Positions 24,883 to 33,773 of a DNA stretch of 54,661 nt are shown here, in pieces. Origin of the DNA: UBA4716 sp002438865 (GTDB lineage: Bacteria > Bacillota > Clostridia > UBA1381); the NCBI GenBank assembly GCA_937907325.1, contig CALERO010000036.1, forward strand, positions 1 to 54,661. The letters run 5' to 3'. The position numbers and the translations under genes were made by a program. The notes beneath the pieces were generated by a model, which saw nothing but the letters and a program-made list of their open reading frames with translations, was not told the origin of the DNA and ran no database searches. Within the stretch, counting starts at the first letter, position 1; the number at the start of each line of letters is the position of its first letter.

Positions 24883-25932
24883 ATGAGTAAATACACAAAG
24901 CTTTCAAACTTTTTGTCACAGCTTCCCGACTTTGTGTTTGAATACATAGAGCTGGCGTACAACGGCGAAAGCGTGAACACACAGATAGGCTACAGCATTG
25001 ATATAAAGGTATTTCTTGAATATCTGAGAAAATTCAAATTCAAGGACGTTGCCGCACTCGAGGATTTTACGCCTGCGCATATGGAGCAGGTCACACTGCG
25101 TGATCTGACGGCGTTTCAGGCATATCTGCGTGAGTACGAGGCGGATATTGTAACGCTCGACGGACGGCATATGAAATGCACGCGCAGAAACAGCGAATAT
25201 GGCATAAACCGCAAGCTTTCCGGCATACGGGGATTGTTTTCGTATATGTACAAAAACGATATGCTCACGCAAAATGTGACGGACAAAATAGATTTCAAAA
25301 AGATACATCAAAAGATGAAACGTCCGCTGTCATCACAGGAAACGGTCGCTCTTATAGACTGCATCTATAACGGCGGGAACTATTTTACGGGTCGTGACCT
25401 TGCAGAATACGAAAACCGCCGTCTGCGTGACGTTGCGCTGTTTACGGCGTATCTCGGCACGGGCTGCCGTGTGAGCGAGCTTATAAATCTTGATATTACG
25501 GACGTGGATTTCGACTCCTCCTCGTTCATCGTAACACGAAAAGGCGGCGATCAGCAGGAGGTGTTTATGCCCGTACAGGTGGAAAACGAGCTGTTTGCAT
25601 ATATGCAAAAGCGCCTTGAAACAGAAAACGCAAAAGACGAAAAAGCGCTGTTTTTAAGCCGTCTGGGAAAGCGTATGACGGCGCAGAGCGTTGAGAAAAA
25701 CTTAAAGAAATACTGCCATGCCGTCGGCATAACCGACCCCGACAAAACACGCCCCCACGCACTGCGGCGAACGTTTGCGTGCAATCTGATAGCGGACGGC
25801 ATAGACATAAAAATGGTTGCCGAGCTTATGGGGCACAAAAACATTGAAGTAACTCACAAATATTATGCGCAGTACGCCTCGCAAAAGCGCAAAGAGGTTA
25901 TGCGCAGTTATGATATTATGGGCAAAAAATAA
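24883..25932 (+). CDS. tyrosine recombinase, XerC/XerD-like
   Basis: A 349-residue phage-integrase-family recombinase with a SAM-like N-terminal DNA-binding domain. Catalytic residues are all visible: R196 (GCRVSEL), K220 (TRKGG), H292-x2-R295 (HALRR), H318 (MGHKN) and Tyr 327 or 328 (THKYYAQY). Start: GGAGGG 4 bases ahead of the ATG at 24883. The insert between the domains (GNYFTGRDLAEYENRR) is slightly longer than in classical XerC. It has its own promoter and no neighbouring integrase substrate, phage gene or attachment repeat, so a housekeeping Xer or Xer-like role fits better than a mobile element integrase. Confidence 0.9.
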   Translation: MSKYTKLSNFLSQLPDFVFEYIELAYNGESVNTQIGYSIDIKVFLEYLRKFKFKDVAALEDFTPAHMEQVTLRDLTAFQAYLREYEADIVTLDGRHMKCTRRNSEYGINRKLSGIRGLFSYMYKNDMLTQNVTDKIDFKKIHQKMKRPLSSQETVALIDCIYNGGNYFTGRDLAEYENRRLRDVALFTAYLGTGCRVSELINLDITDVDFDSSSFIVTRKGGDQQEVFMPVQVENELFAYMQKRLETENAKDEKALFLSRLGKRMTAQSVEKNLKKYCHAVGITDPDKTRPHALRRTFACNLIADGIDIKMVAELMGHKNIEVTHKYYAQYASQKRKEVMRSYDIMGKK

Positions 25933-25935
25933 GTG

Positions 25936-25964
25936 TTTACTTTCACGCTTTAATATGGTATAAT
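25936..25964 (+). promoter_or_regulatory. promoter of the YerC/methyltransferase unit
   Basis: TTTACT (25936-25941), 17-bp spacer and TATAAT (25959-25964). Confidence 0.7.
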
Positions 25965-25998
25965 GATACAGTAATATAATAAATAGCAGGTGATTGAT

Positions 25999-26295
25999 TT
26001 GAAGGATTTACGAAACGAACACACAGACACGCTCATGAAGGCAATTCTGCAATTAAAAAACATTGACGAATGTTATGATTTTTTTGTTGATTTATGCACA
26101 ATATCGGAAATACACTCCATGAGCCAGCGAATGGAGGTTGCGCTTATGCTTGCGGAAAAGAAGATATACTCCGACATTGCCGCACAGACAGGTGCCTCCA
26201 CCGCAACGATAAGCCGTGTCAACAAATGTTTAAATTACGGCAATGACGGCTATAATTTAGTAATCGGACGTCTTAAGGAGCAGGATAATGAATAG
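25999..26295 (+). CDS. YerC/YecD-family TrpR-like DNA-binding protein
   Basis: A 98-residue helical protein with a Trp-repressor-type helix-turn-helix near the C-terminus (EKKIYSDIAAQTGASTATIS, then RVNKCLNYG), which is the hallmark of the YerC/YecD family. Target genes are unknown; unlike TrpR it probably does not sense tryptophan. I favour the TTG at 25999, 5 bases after AGGTGA; the GTG at 25990 is part of that site. Its 3' end overlaps the methyltransferase gene by 8 bp. Confidence 0.88.
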   Translation: MKDLRNEHTDTLMKAILQLKNIDECYDFFVDLCTISEIHSMSQRMEVALMLAEKKIYSDIAAQTGASTATISRVNKCLNYGNDGYNLVIGRLKEQDNE

Positions 26296-27025
26296 CTACG
26301 GAGAATTTGCCGAAATTTACGACTATCTTATGCACAAAGACATTAATTACGAGCATCTTGCCGACTATATCGAAAATATTTTCTCGCACTACGGCGTAAA
26401 CCCCGATTTGGTGTGCGAGCTTGCGTGCGGTACGGGAAATGTAACTATTCCCCTTGCAAAGCGAGGTTACGATATGACCGCAATAGATATTTCCGAGGAT
26501 ATGCTCGGCATTGCACGCAGAAAATCGGAGGGACTTGACATTCTATATCTTAATCAGAATATGACGGACCTTGATTTGTACGGAACGATGGGCGCATTTT
26601 TATGTATGATAGACGGAATAAACTATGTTCTTCCCCCGAAGTCGCTCCTTAAAATGTTTACACGTATGAAAACCTGCTTTATGGATCCGGGCGCACTTTT
26701 TATATTCGATATAAGCACACGCTATAAATTAAAGCAGATTGTCGGAAACAACACTTTCACCTATTCCGATAAAAACGTGTTCTACACCTGGCAGAACAGA
26801 TACATAGACGGCAGAAATATTTCGGATATGCTTATCACTTTTTTTGTCCGCACAAAAAATAATTACAAGCGGTTTGAGGAACGTCATCTTCAGCATGCAT
26901 ATTCCGTATCGGAGCTTAAAACACTGCTTAAAAAGGCAGGATTTGAAAATATTGACATCTACCGTCCGTATACATTTGAAAAGCCCGATGATACAGATGA
27001 AAGAATTGTGTTCGTATGCTCGTAA
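26288..27025 (+). CDS. class I SAM-dependent methyltransferase
   Basis: A 245-residue protein with a Rossmann-fold motif I (VCELACGTGNVTIPLAKRGY), an acidic strand end (MTAIDISEDML) and motif with NMTDLDL. This is the 'methyltransferase type 11/25' group found next to many clostridial housekeeping genes. The substrate is unknown. The gene overlaps yerC by 8 bp and should be co-translated with it. Confidence 0.88.
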   Translation: MNSYGEFAEIYDYLMHKDINYEHLADYIENIFSHYGVNPDLVCELACGTGNVTIPLAKRGYDMTAIDISEDMLGIARRKSEGLDILYLNQNMTDLDLYGTMGAFLCMIDGINYVLPPKSLLKMFTRMKTCFMDPGALFIFDISTRYKLKQIVGNNTFTYSDKNVFYTWQNRYIDGRNISDMLITFFVRTKNNYKRFEERHLQHAYSVSELKTLLKKAGFENIDIYRPYTFEKPDDTDERIVFVCS

Positions 27026-27040
27026 AATCGTTTTAAATCC

Positions 27041-27069
27041 TTGCTTTTTTGGGCAAAATGTGATATAAT
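27041..27069 (+). promoter_or_regulatory. promoter of the gyrA-cyclophilin operon
   Basis: TTGCTT (27041-27046), 17-bp spacer and TATAAT (27064-27069). A small CCGC-ATAG-GCGG hairpin lies in the leader just before the ribosome binding site. Confidence 0.75.
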
Positions 27070-27129
27070 TTATAGAGTATTATTAACGAAAATCAAACTT
27101 TAAGCCGCATAGGCGGAATGGAGATTATT

Positions 27130-29649
27130 ATGGCGAAAAAATCCAAAGACAAAGAACTGGATATGTCCGTGATTGAAAACCAAACGGTGGTTAATGTCGA
27201 TCTGGACAAAGAAATGAAAAAGGCGTATATCGACTACGCAATGAGCGTTATCGTGAGCCGTGCGCTCCCCGATGTGCGTGACGGTATGAAGCCCGTTCAC
27301 AGACGTATTCTCTACGATATGTACGAGGGCGGTCTTTTATACGAAAACGATTTCAGGAAGTCTGCAACAACGGTCGGCGACGTGCTCGGTAAATATCATC
27401 CGCACGGCGACGCATCGGTATATGACGCAATGGTGCGTATGGGACAGGATTTCTCACTGAGGTATCCGCTCGTTCAAGGCAAGGGAAACTTCGGTTCGAT
27501 TGACGGCGACCCCCCTGCCGCATACCGTTACACAGAGGCGAAAATGTCCAAGATTTCCGCACTTATGCTGACGGATATTGAAAAGAACACGGTTGATTTT
27601 GTACCGAACTTTGACGATAAGTTAAAAGAACCGGACGTTCTCCCGTCACGGTTTCCGCAGCTTCTCGTAAACGGAAGCGCTGGTATCGCCGTAGGTATGG
27701 CTACAAACATTCCGCCCCACAACCTTACCGAGGTTATCGACGGCGTAATAGCCTGCATCGACGATCCTATGATAACGATTGACGAGCTTATGAACTACAT
27801 CCCCGGTCCGGACTTCCCCACAGGCGGAGTTATTATGGGCAAGAGCGGTATACGCCAGGCGTATACCACGGGCAGAGGAAAAATCACCTTAAGAGCAAAA
27901 GCCGAAATCGAAGAGGACGCAAACGGCAAAGCAAGAATTATCGTTTCCGAAATCCCGTACAAGGTAAACAAGGCTCAGATGGAAAAGCACATCAACGAGC
28001 TTGTACGTGACGGAAAAATCGACGGTATTGCGTCAACACGTGACGAATCGGATGAGGAAATACATTTTATTATAGAGCTTAAGCGTGACGCAAACCCGAA
28101 CGTTGTGTTAAACAACCTCTACAAGTTCACGCAGATGCAGGACTCTTTCGGAATAATATTTATAGCGCTTGTAGACAAACAGCCTAAGGTATTAAATCTT
28201 CGTGAAATAATAGACTATTATATAGCGCACCAAGAGGACGTAATAACAAGGCGTACCAAGTATGACCTCAACAAGGCACAGGAGCGTGCGCATCTGCTTG
28301 AAGGCTACAAAATAGTTATAGACAACGTTGAAGAAGTAATACAGCTTATACGTGCCTCAAAAAATATCCCTGACGCAAAAGAGGCGTTAATGGCTCGTTT
28401 CGGACTTGATGACGTTCAGGCAACCGCAATCGTTCAGATGCAATTGGGACGTTTATCGGGTATGGAGCGTGAAAAGATAGACAACGAATACAATGAACTC
28501 ACCGCAAAGATTGCCGAGTACGAGGCTATTCTTGCCGACGAGGGCAAAATACTTCAAATCGTACGTGAGGACCTCACCGCAATAAAGAACAAGTACGGCG
28601 ACGGCAGAAGAACCGAAATTTCAATGGCTGCGCTCGATTTCGAGGACGAGGACCTTATCGAAGAAGAAGAATGTGTTGTTACCGTTACAAGAAACGGCTA
28701 TATAAAGCGTATGCCCGTTGACACATACAAATCACAGCGCAGAGGAGGACGCGGCATAACAGGCATAACAACACGTGAAGAGGACGTTGTGGAGCATTTG
28801 TTCACCACCTCCACACATAACAACATTCTGTTCTTTACCACACACGGCATAGTTTACCGCTTAAAGGGCTATCAGCTCCCCGAAGCGACACGTCAGGCAA
28901 AGGGTACGGCTATAGTAAATCTTCTGCCTCTTGAACAGGACGAAAAGATAACGGCTATGATACCTGTTCCCGTATTTGAAAACGGATATTATCTGACATT
29001 TGTAACAAAGAACGGACTTGTAAAGAAAACCGATATAATGGACTATTCACGCATACGCCAGGGCGGTTTGCGTGCGATAGAGCTTGTTGAGGACGACGAG
29101 CTTATAAGCGTAAGCCTTACGGACGGAACAAACGATATAATTCTTTCCACATACAACGGTCTTGCAATAAGATTTAACGAAACGGACGTCCGTGCTATGG
29201 GACGTACCACCAGAGGTGTACGCGGAATAAGATTAAATGACGGCGACAGAGTTGTAAGCGCCGTTATCCTCTCCTCCTCCGATACTCTGCTTATGGTTAC
29301 CGAAAACGGCTACGGCAAAAAGACGGAGCCTGATGAATACCGTGCACAGTCAAGGGGCGGTAAGGGTATATTCACCTATAAGATTACCGAAAAGACGGGC
29401 AAGCTTGCCGGAATGGTCGGCGTAGGCGAAAACACTGATGTAATGCTTATCACCTCCGAGGGCGTTGTTATACGAATGAATACAGAGGAAATAAGCACTT
29501 ACGGACGTCAGACGCAGGGTGTGCGCCTTATGAAGCTTGACGAAGGCGTTAAAGTTGTCGGCATTGCGGTAACGGATCACGAGGAGGAGGAAGAAACTCC
29601 CGACTCTGAAGAAAATACCGAAGAAACAGTCGGAGGCGATGAAGAATGA
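27130..29649 (+). CDS. gyrA: DNA gyrase subunit A
   Basis: The 839-residue protein is the breakage-reunion subunit of gyrase. The catalytic tyrosine is Y134 in AAYRYTE, and the C-terminal beta-pinwheel carries a canonical GyrA-box QRRGGRG, which separates it from ParC. The tail is strongly acidic. GGAG 6 bases ahead of the ATG at 27130 sets the start. In the quinolone-resistance region HPHGDASVYD, the residue at E. coli position 83 is Ala (A95 here) followed by Ser; position 87 keeps Asp. gyrB is not adjacent. The stop overlaps the next start (ATGA), so the cyclophilin is translationally coupled. Confidence 0.96.
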   Translation: MAKKSKDKELDMSVIENQTVVNVDLDKEMKKAYIDYAMSVIVSRALPDVRDGMKPVHRRILYDMYEGGLLYENDFRKSATTVGDVLGKYHPHGDASVYDAMVRMGQDFSLRYPLVQGKGNFGSIDGDPPAAYRYTEAKMSKISALMLTDIEKNTVDFVPNFDDKLKEPDVLPSRFPQLLVNGSAGIAVGMATNIPPHNLTEVIDGVIACIDDPMITIDELMNYIPGPDFPTGGVIMGKSGIRQAYTTGRGKITLRAKAEIEEDANGKARIIVSEIPYKVNKAQMEKHINELVRDGKIDGIASTRDESDEEIHFIIELKRDANPNVVLNNLYKFTQMQDSFGIIFIALVDKQPKVLNLREIIDYYIAHQEDVITRRTKYDLNKAQERAHLLEGYKIVIDNVEEVIQLIRASKNIPDAKEALMARFGLDDVQATAIVQMQLGRLSGMEREKIDNEYNELTAKIAEYEAILADEGKILQIVREDLTAIKNKYGDGRRTEISMAALDFEDEDLIEEEECVVTVTRNGYIKRMPVDTYKSQRRGGRGITGITTREEDVVEHLFTTSTHNNILFFTTHGIVYRLKGYQLPEATRQAKGTAIVNLLPLEQDEKITAMIPVPVFENGYYLTFVTKNGLVKKTDIMDYSRIRQGGLRAIELVEDDELISVSLTDGTNDIILSTYNGLAIRFNETDVRAMGRTTRGVRGIRLNDGDRVVSAVILSSSDTLLMVTENGYGKKTEPDEYRAQSRGGKGIFTYKITEKTGKLAGMVGVGENTDVMLITSEGVVIRMNTEEISTYGRQTQGVRLMKLDEGVKVVGIAVTDHEEEEETPDSEENTEETVGGDEE

Positions 29650-30254
29650 AAAAAATTACGGCAATAGCGCTGATTTTTGCGCTGATATGTATGCTTTCCG
29701 CCTGTGGAAAGCAACAAGCCGCACCGTCACCCTCACCGACGGCAGCGGCGGACATTTCTCAGCTTAAAGCCGACCCTGTCGGTATAACGATAACGCTTGA
29801 GGACGGAAGAAGCATAAAAGCAAATCTTTATCCCAAGCTTGCTCCGATAACGGTTGAAAACTTTACAAAGCTTTGCAATACGAATTTTTATGACGGACTC
29901 ATATTTCACCGTGTAATAAACGGATTTATGATACAGGGCGGCGGTATGGACAAAAGCGGCATACAAAAGCAAACCGATACTATCAAAGGCGAATTTAAGC
30001 AAAACGGTGTTGACAATCCCCTTTCACACAAAAGAGGAGTTCTCTCAATGGCAAGAACGGCGCTCAGCATGGACAGTGCATCGAGTCAGTTCTTTATCGT
30101 TCAGGCGGACAGCACGCATCTTGACGGTCAGTATGCGGCGTTCGGAGAAGTTACCGAAGGTATGGACGTGGTTGACGAAATCGCAGCCGTGCAAACAGAC
30201 TCCAATGATGCGCCCACAGAGCCGATTGTGATAAAAAGTATAACGGTTGATTAA
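29646..30254 (+). CDS. cyclophilin-type peptidyl-prolyl isomerase lipoprotein
   Basis: The 202-residue protein has a lipoprotein signal (MKKITAIALIFALICMLSAC, lipobox LSAC, lipidated C20) and a Pro/Ser/Ala-rich linker. The cyclophilin domain has FHRVINGFMIQGGG (active-site Arg), SASSQFFIV and LDGQYAAFGEV. It should help fold exported proteins at the outer face of the membrane. It overlaps the gyrA stop by 4 bp. A paralog without the signal lies 266 bp downstream. Confidence 0.93.
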   Translation: MKKITAIALIFALICMLSACGKQQAAPSPSPTAAADISQLKADPVGITITLEDGRSIKANLYPKLAPITVENFTKLCNTNFYDGLIFHRVINGFMIQGGGMDKSGIQKQTDTIKGEFKQNGVDNPLSHKRGVLSMARTALSMDSASSQFFIVQADSTHLDGQYAAFGEVTEGMDVVDEIAAVQTDSNDAPTEPIVIKSITVD

Positions 30255-30317
30255 ACAATCGGAACGAAATACAACACAGCCGAAAATGGCATTTGCACCG
30301 ATTGAAATTTGCAATTC

Positions 30318-30488
30318 GGCAGGAGCAAGCCCCTGCCCTACGGCGGTTTGCAATTATTGTAAACGCGCCTGCACAGGGTCAATGCCTACATTGCCCCGCA
30401 AAACAGCACACAAACCGCAGGGGTCGATGCCCACATCGACACGCAAAGCAACACGCAAACCCGTAGGGGTCGATGCCCGCATCGACCC
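30318..30488. repeat. cluster of four palindromic (REP-like) elements between the cyclophilin genes
   Basis: Four hairpins occur in 170 bp. 30318-30337 is GGCAGGAGC / GCCCCTGCC. 30376-30397 is GGGTCAATG-CCTA-CATTGCCCC. 30421-30442 is GGGTCGATG-CCCA-CATCGACAC. 30467-30488 is GGGTCGATG-CCCG-CATCGACCC, a perfect 9-bp stem with a 4-nt loop. Several are preceded by GTAGGG or CAGGGG. They resemble the elements near 52.0-54.7 kb, with T replacing A in the stem. The stretch between the two cyclophilin genes (30255-30520) holds nothing else that I can see. Confidence 0.85.
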
Positions 30489-30520
30489 TAAAATACAATA
30501 AATTTAAGGAGAATACTAAA

Positions 30521-30994
30521 ATGGATATTGAAATTGTAATAGAAAACGGCGGAATTATCAAAGCGGAGCTTTATCCCGCCTCCGCACCGATAACGGTAGC
30601 AAACTTTTTAAAGCTGATTGACGAGCATTTCTATGACGGTCTTATATTCCACCGTGTCATAAGCGGATTTATGATACAGGGCGGCGGTATGGACAAAGAC
30701 GGAAATCCCAAGCACGCCGAAAGCATAAAAGGTGAATTCAAACGAAACGGTATTGATAACCCTCTAAAACACACCAGAGGAGTGCTTTCAATGGCGAGGA
30801 CTATGTTCCCGAACAGTGCGTCGAGCCAGTTCTTTATTATGCACGCCGATGCTCCGCATCTTGACGGCGAGTATGCCGCTTTCGGAAAAGTTACCGAGGG
30901 CATGGACATTGTTGACCTGATTGCCGAAACGCCGACAGACAGAAGCGATCAGCCGATTGATCCGCAGATTATAAAAACAATAAGAAAAGTCTGA
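30521..30994 (+). CDS. cytoplasmic cyclophilin-type peptidyl-prolyl isomerase
   Basis: A 157-residue stand-alone cyclophilin with FHRVISGFMIQGGG, NSASSQFFIMHAD and LDGEYAAFGKVTEG. There is no signal peptide. AAGGAG lies 8-9 bases ahead of the ATG at 30521; the longer frame from 30473 runs back into the repeat cluster. It is clearly related to the lipoprotein paralog just upstream, which suggests a local duplication in which one copy gained or lost an export signal. Confidence 0.93.
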   Translation: MDIEIVIENGGIIKAELYPASAPITVANFLKLIDEHFYDGLIFHRVISGFMIQGGGMDKDGNPKHAESIKGEFKRNGIDNPLKHTRGVLSMARTMFPNSASSQFFIMHADAPHLDGEYAAFGKVTEGMDIVDLIAETPTDRSDQPIDPQIIKTIRKV

Positions 30995-31005
30995 AAATTA
31001 TACAA

Positions 31006-31070
31006 AAAGCGAGGGTGCGGATATATTCTTTACTCATTACCGAGCTAAAGAAGTTCCGCACCCTCGCTTT
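31006..31070. terminator. long bidirectional hairpin terminator
   Basis: A perfect 16-bp stem (31006-31021 with 31055-31070, AAAGCGAGGGTGCGGA and its complement) encloses a 33-nt loop. The loop can itself pair (TTCTTTA-CTC with GAG-x-TAAAGAA). It lies between the convergent cyclophilin and lysA genes. Confidence 0.82.
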
Positions 31071-31095
31071 GCTTAATGCAATTTTTATTTTCGGA

Positions 31096-32397
31096 TTATA
31101 TGATGTCGTTTCTGATTATATCTTCATATGTTTCACGTTTTACTATAACCTTTGTTTTTCCGCCTGCTACAGCGACAACTGCCGGTCTCGGAATTCTGTT
31201 ATAGTTTGATGCCATTGAATAGTTATACGCACCCGTAGCCAAAACTGCCAGAATATCTCCCGATTTAAGTTCGGGGAGCATAACATCTTTCATCAATATA
31301 TCGCCCGATTCACAGCATTTGCCTGCAACCGTTACCTTTTCAGAAGGTTTTTCGTTTGCTCTGTTTGCCGTTACTGCCGAATACTCCGACTCGTACAGAA
31401 TGTATCGGGGATTATCGCCCATACCGCCGTCAACGCTGACATATTTTCTTACATTCTTTATATCCTTAATACTTCCTACGGTATACAATGTTATGCCTGC
31501 AGGTGCAACTATCGAACGTCCCGGCTCCATTAACAGGAACGGTAAGTCCAAGCCACGCTTTTTTGCAGTGCTTTTTATGACTTCGGAAACTTTTTTGATA
31601 TATTCATCATACGGAACAGGATCGTCCTTTTCTGTATACATTATTCCGTATCCGCCGCCGAGATTTAATTTATTTATCGTTAAGCCGAGCTTGTCTTTTA
31701 AATCTCCGGCAAAATTCATCATTATTTCCGCCGCTTTTTCAAACGGTGCAATATCAAAAATCTGCGAGCCTATGTGACAGTGTATACCGTCGGGATTTAC
31801 GTTAGACATTTTATTTGCTTTTTCGTATATCGAAAATGCCTCGCCGTTTTCAAGCGCAACACCGAATTTTGAATCAATCTGACCCGTTTGAATATAGCTG
31901 TGTGTATGCGCCTCCACTCCGGGCTTTATTCTAAACATTATGTTCTGAACAATTCCCTTTTCCTTTGCAATGTCATTTAACAAAGAAAGCTCATATTCAT
32001 TGTCTACAATGATGTGTCCTACTCCGTTATCAACTGCAAGCTTAAGCTCATCCACAGTCTTATTATTGCCGTGGAAATAGATTTTATCCATAGGAAATCC
32101 TGCCTTTACGGCAGTGTAAAGCTCACCGCCCGAAACAACGTCCGAGCCGAGTCCCTCCTCGTCGGCAACCTTAAAGGTGTGCAATGTGCAGAACGCTTTG
32201 TTTGCATACAGAATTAAGCCTTTGCCGTCATAATATTTATCAACGGCGTCTTTGTAAACACGCATATTTTTACGCATAAAATCTTCGTCAAGCACATACA
32301 GCGGAGTCCCAAACTCCTTTGCCAGCTCAACGGTATCGTTCTCACCTATTACAAGATGATTTTTTTCGTTTACGGATAAATTCTCAGATACAAACAT
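31096..32397 (-). CDS. lysA: diaminopimelate decarboxylase
   Basis: LysA (433 residues) makes L-lysine from meso-diaminopimelate with pyridoxal phosphate. It is a fold-type III enzyme: the Schiff-base lysine is K67 in YANKAF, GGGYGI holds the phosphate, and the C-terminal CCESGDIL motif contains the catalytic cysteine of the second subunit. AAGG lies 8 bases ahead of the ATG at 32397; a GTG 9 bases earlier is less likely. It follows clpX by about 30 bp with no terminator or lysine riboswitch, so it may be read from the tig-clp transcript. Confidence 0.95.
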   Translation of the reverse strand: MFVSENLSVNEKNHLVIGENDTVELAKEFGTPLYVLDEDFMRKNMRVYKDAVDKYYDGKGLILYANKAFCTLHTFKVADEEGLGSDVVSGGELYTAVKAGFPMDKIYFHGNNKTVDELKLAVDNGVGHIIVDNEYELSLLNDIAKEKGIVQNIMFRIKPGVEAHTHSYIQTGQIDSKFGVALENGEAFSIYEKANKMSNVNPDGIHCHIGSQIFDIAPFEKAAEIMMNFAGDLKDKLGLTINKLNLGGGYGIMYTEKDDPVPYDEYIKKVSEVIKSTAKKRGLDLPFLLMEPGRSIVAPAGITLYTVGSIKDIKNVRKYVSVDGGMGDNPRYILYESEYSAVTANRANEKPSEKVTVAGKCCESGDILMKDVMLPELKSGDILAVLATGAYNYSMASNYNRIPRPAVVAVAGGKTKVIVKRETYEDIIRNDII

Positions 32398-32429
32398 TTT
32401 CTTCACCTTCCATTGCCATTGTTTTTTTA

Positions 32430-33704
32430 TCAGCCGGCTTTTGTATCGTCAAGCGCCAGCCGTTCCTCAAGAGTTTTTTTATCCTCACGCTCTATAAGCG
32501 GATTTTTACCCTCTGTAACACATTCCTTTGTTACGGTTATTTTTCTTATGCTCTTATCGGACGGAGCCTCGTACATTATATCAGCCATTGTTTCTTCTAT
32601 AATGGCTCTCAATCCTCTTGCGCCCGTATTTCTTTCGATAGCCTTGTCTGCTATCGCAATTACGGCGTCCTTATCAAACTCAAGCTCTACCCCGTCAAAT
32701 CCCAAAAGCGTCTGATACTGCTTTACAAGAGCGTTTTTAGGCTCTGTTAAAATAGTAATAAGGGTTTCACGGTCAAGCTTATCAAGCTTTGCAAAAACGG
32801 GAAGTCTGCCGACAAATTCGGGAATAAGTCCGAATTTCAAAAGGTCCTGCGGTATGATATTGTCAAGAAGCTCCGATATATCAAATTCCTTCTTGCTTTC
32901 TATCTTAGCGCCGAAACCGAGTCCGCGTTTGCCGATACGGTTGCTTATTATTTTATCTATTCCGTCAAACGCACCGCCGCAGATAAACAGTATATTGGTT
33001 GTATCTATCTGAATAAGCTCCTGGTGCGGGTGCTTTCTTCCGCCCTGAGGAGGAACAGACGCAACCGTTCCCTCAAGCACTTTCAAAAGCGCCTGCTGAA
33101 CGCCCTCGCCGCTTACATCGCGTGTTATGGACGGATTTTCCGACTTTCTCGCAATTTTATCTATTTCATCAATATAAATTATACCGCGCTCCGCAGCCTC
33201 AATGTCATAATCCGCCGCCTGTATAAGCTTTAATAATATGTTTTCAACGTCCTCGCCGACATATCCTGCCTCGGTAAGCGAGGTTGCGTCCGTTATGGCG
33301 AACGGAACGTTTAATATTCTTGCAAGATTTTGAACAAGGAACGTTTTTCCGCTACCTGTCGGTCCTATCATAAGAATATTACTTTTCTGGAGTTCAACAT
33401 CGTCACTTCCCTCCGCCTCGTGCTCAATTCTTTTATAATGATTGTACACCGCAACGGACAAAAGCTTTTTGGCTTTTTCCTGACCTATTACGTAATTGTC
33501 CAGAAACTCTTTTATTTCTTTCGGCTTAGGCAGTTCCTCATACTCGCTGTCATAGCTTTTGCTGTCATAATCGCCGGCAAGAATAGAGCTGCACGTCCGC
33601 ACACAGTCACTGCAGATATACACGCCCGGTCCCGAAAGCATTTTTGAAACTTCGTCCTCGCTTTTTCCGCAGAATGAACACCTTATTTTCTTCTTTTCGT
33701 CCAT
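32430..33704 (-). CDS. clpX: ATP-dependent Clp protease ATP-binding subunit ClpX
   Basis: ClpX (424 residues) unfolds substrates and feeds them to ClpP. The N-terminal zinc-binding domain has CSFCGK (C9, C12) and CSDCVRTC. The AAA+ module has Walker A GPTGSGKT, Walker B IIYIDEID, the sensor arginine segments and the IGF-type ClpP-docking region (LGFGAK). It follows clpP, with a short hairpin between them. Confidence 0.97.
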   Translation of the reverse strand: MDEKKKIRCSFCGKSEDEVSKMLSGPGVYICSDCVRTCSSILAGDYDSKSYDSEYEELPKPKEIKEFLDNYVIGQEKAKKLLSVAVYNHYKRIEHEAEGSDDVELQKSNILMIGPTGSGKTFLVQNLARILNVPFAITDATSLTEAGYVGEDVENILLKLIQAADYDIEAAERGIIYIDEIDKIARKSENPSITRDVSGEGVQQALLKVLEGTVASVPPQGGRKHPHQELIQIDTTNILFICGGAFDGIDKIISNRIGKRGLGFGAKIESKKEFDISELLDNIIPQDLLKFGLIPEFVGRLPVFAKLDKLDRETLITILTEPKNALVKQYQTLLGFDGVELEFDKDAVIAIADKAIERNTGARGLRAIIEETMADIMYEAPSDKSIRKITVTKECVTEGKNPLIEREDKKTLEERLALDDTKAG

Positions 33705-33738
33705 ATTTACGCCCTTTCATATCAAAAAATACAAAACA

Positions 33739-33763
33739 GGGAATGCAAAAACTTACATTCCCC
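33739..33763 (-). terminator. weak hairpin between clpP and clpX
   Basis: On the minus strand GGGAATG / CATTCCC with a 10-nt loop is followed by an interrupted U-rich stretch. It probably tunes the clpP:clpX ratio by partial termination or RNA processing. Confidence 0.5.
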
Positions 33764-33773
33764 GCATAATAAA

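Noticed and set aside
24883..25932. Xer-like gene considered as the integrase of a mobile element
   Set aside because: No phage, conjugation or toxin-antitoxin genes, no tRNA target and no direct repeats flank it; neighbours are housekeeping genes.
32398..32429. Lysine riboswitch upstream of lysA
   Set aside because: Only about 30 bp separate clpX from lysA, far too short for the aptamer.
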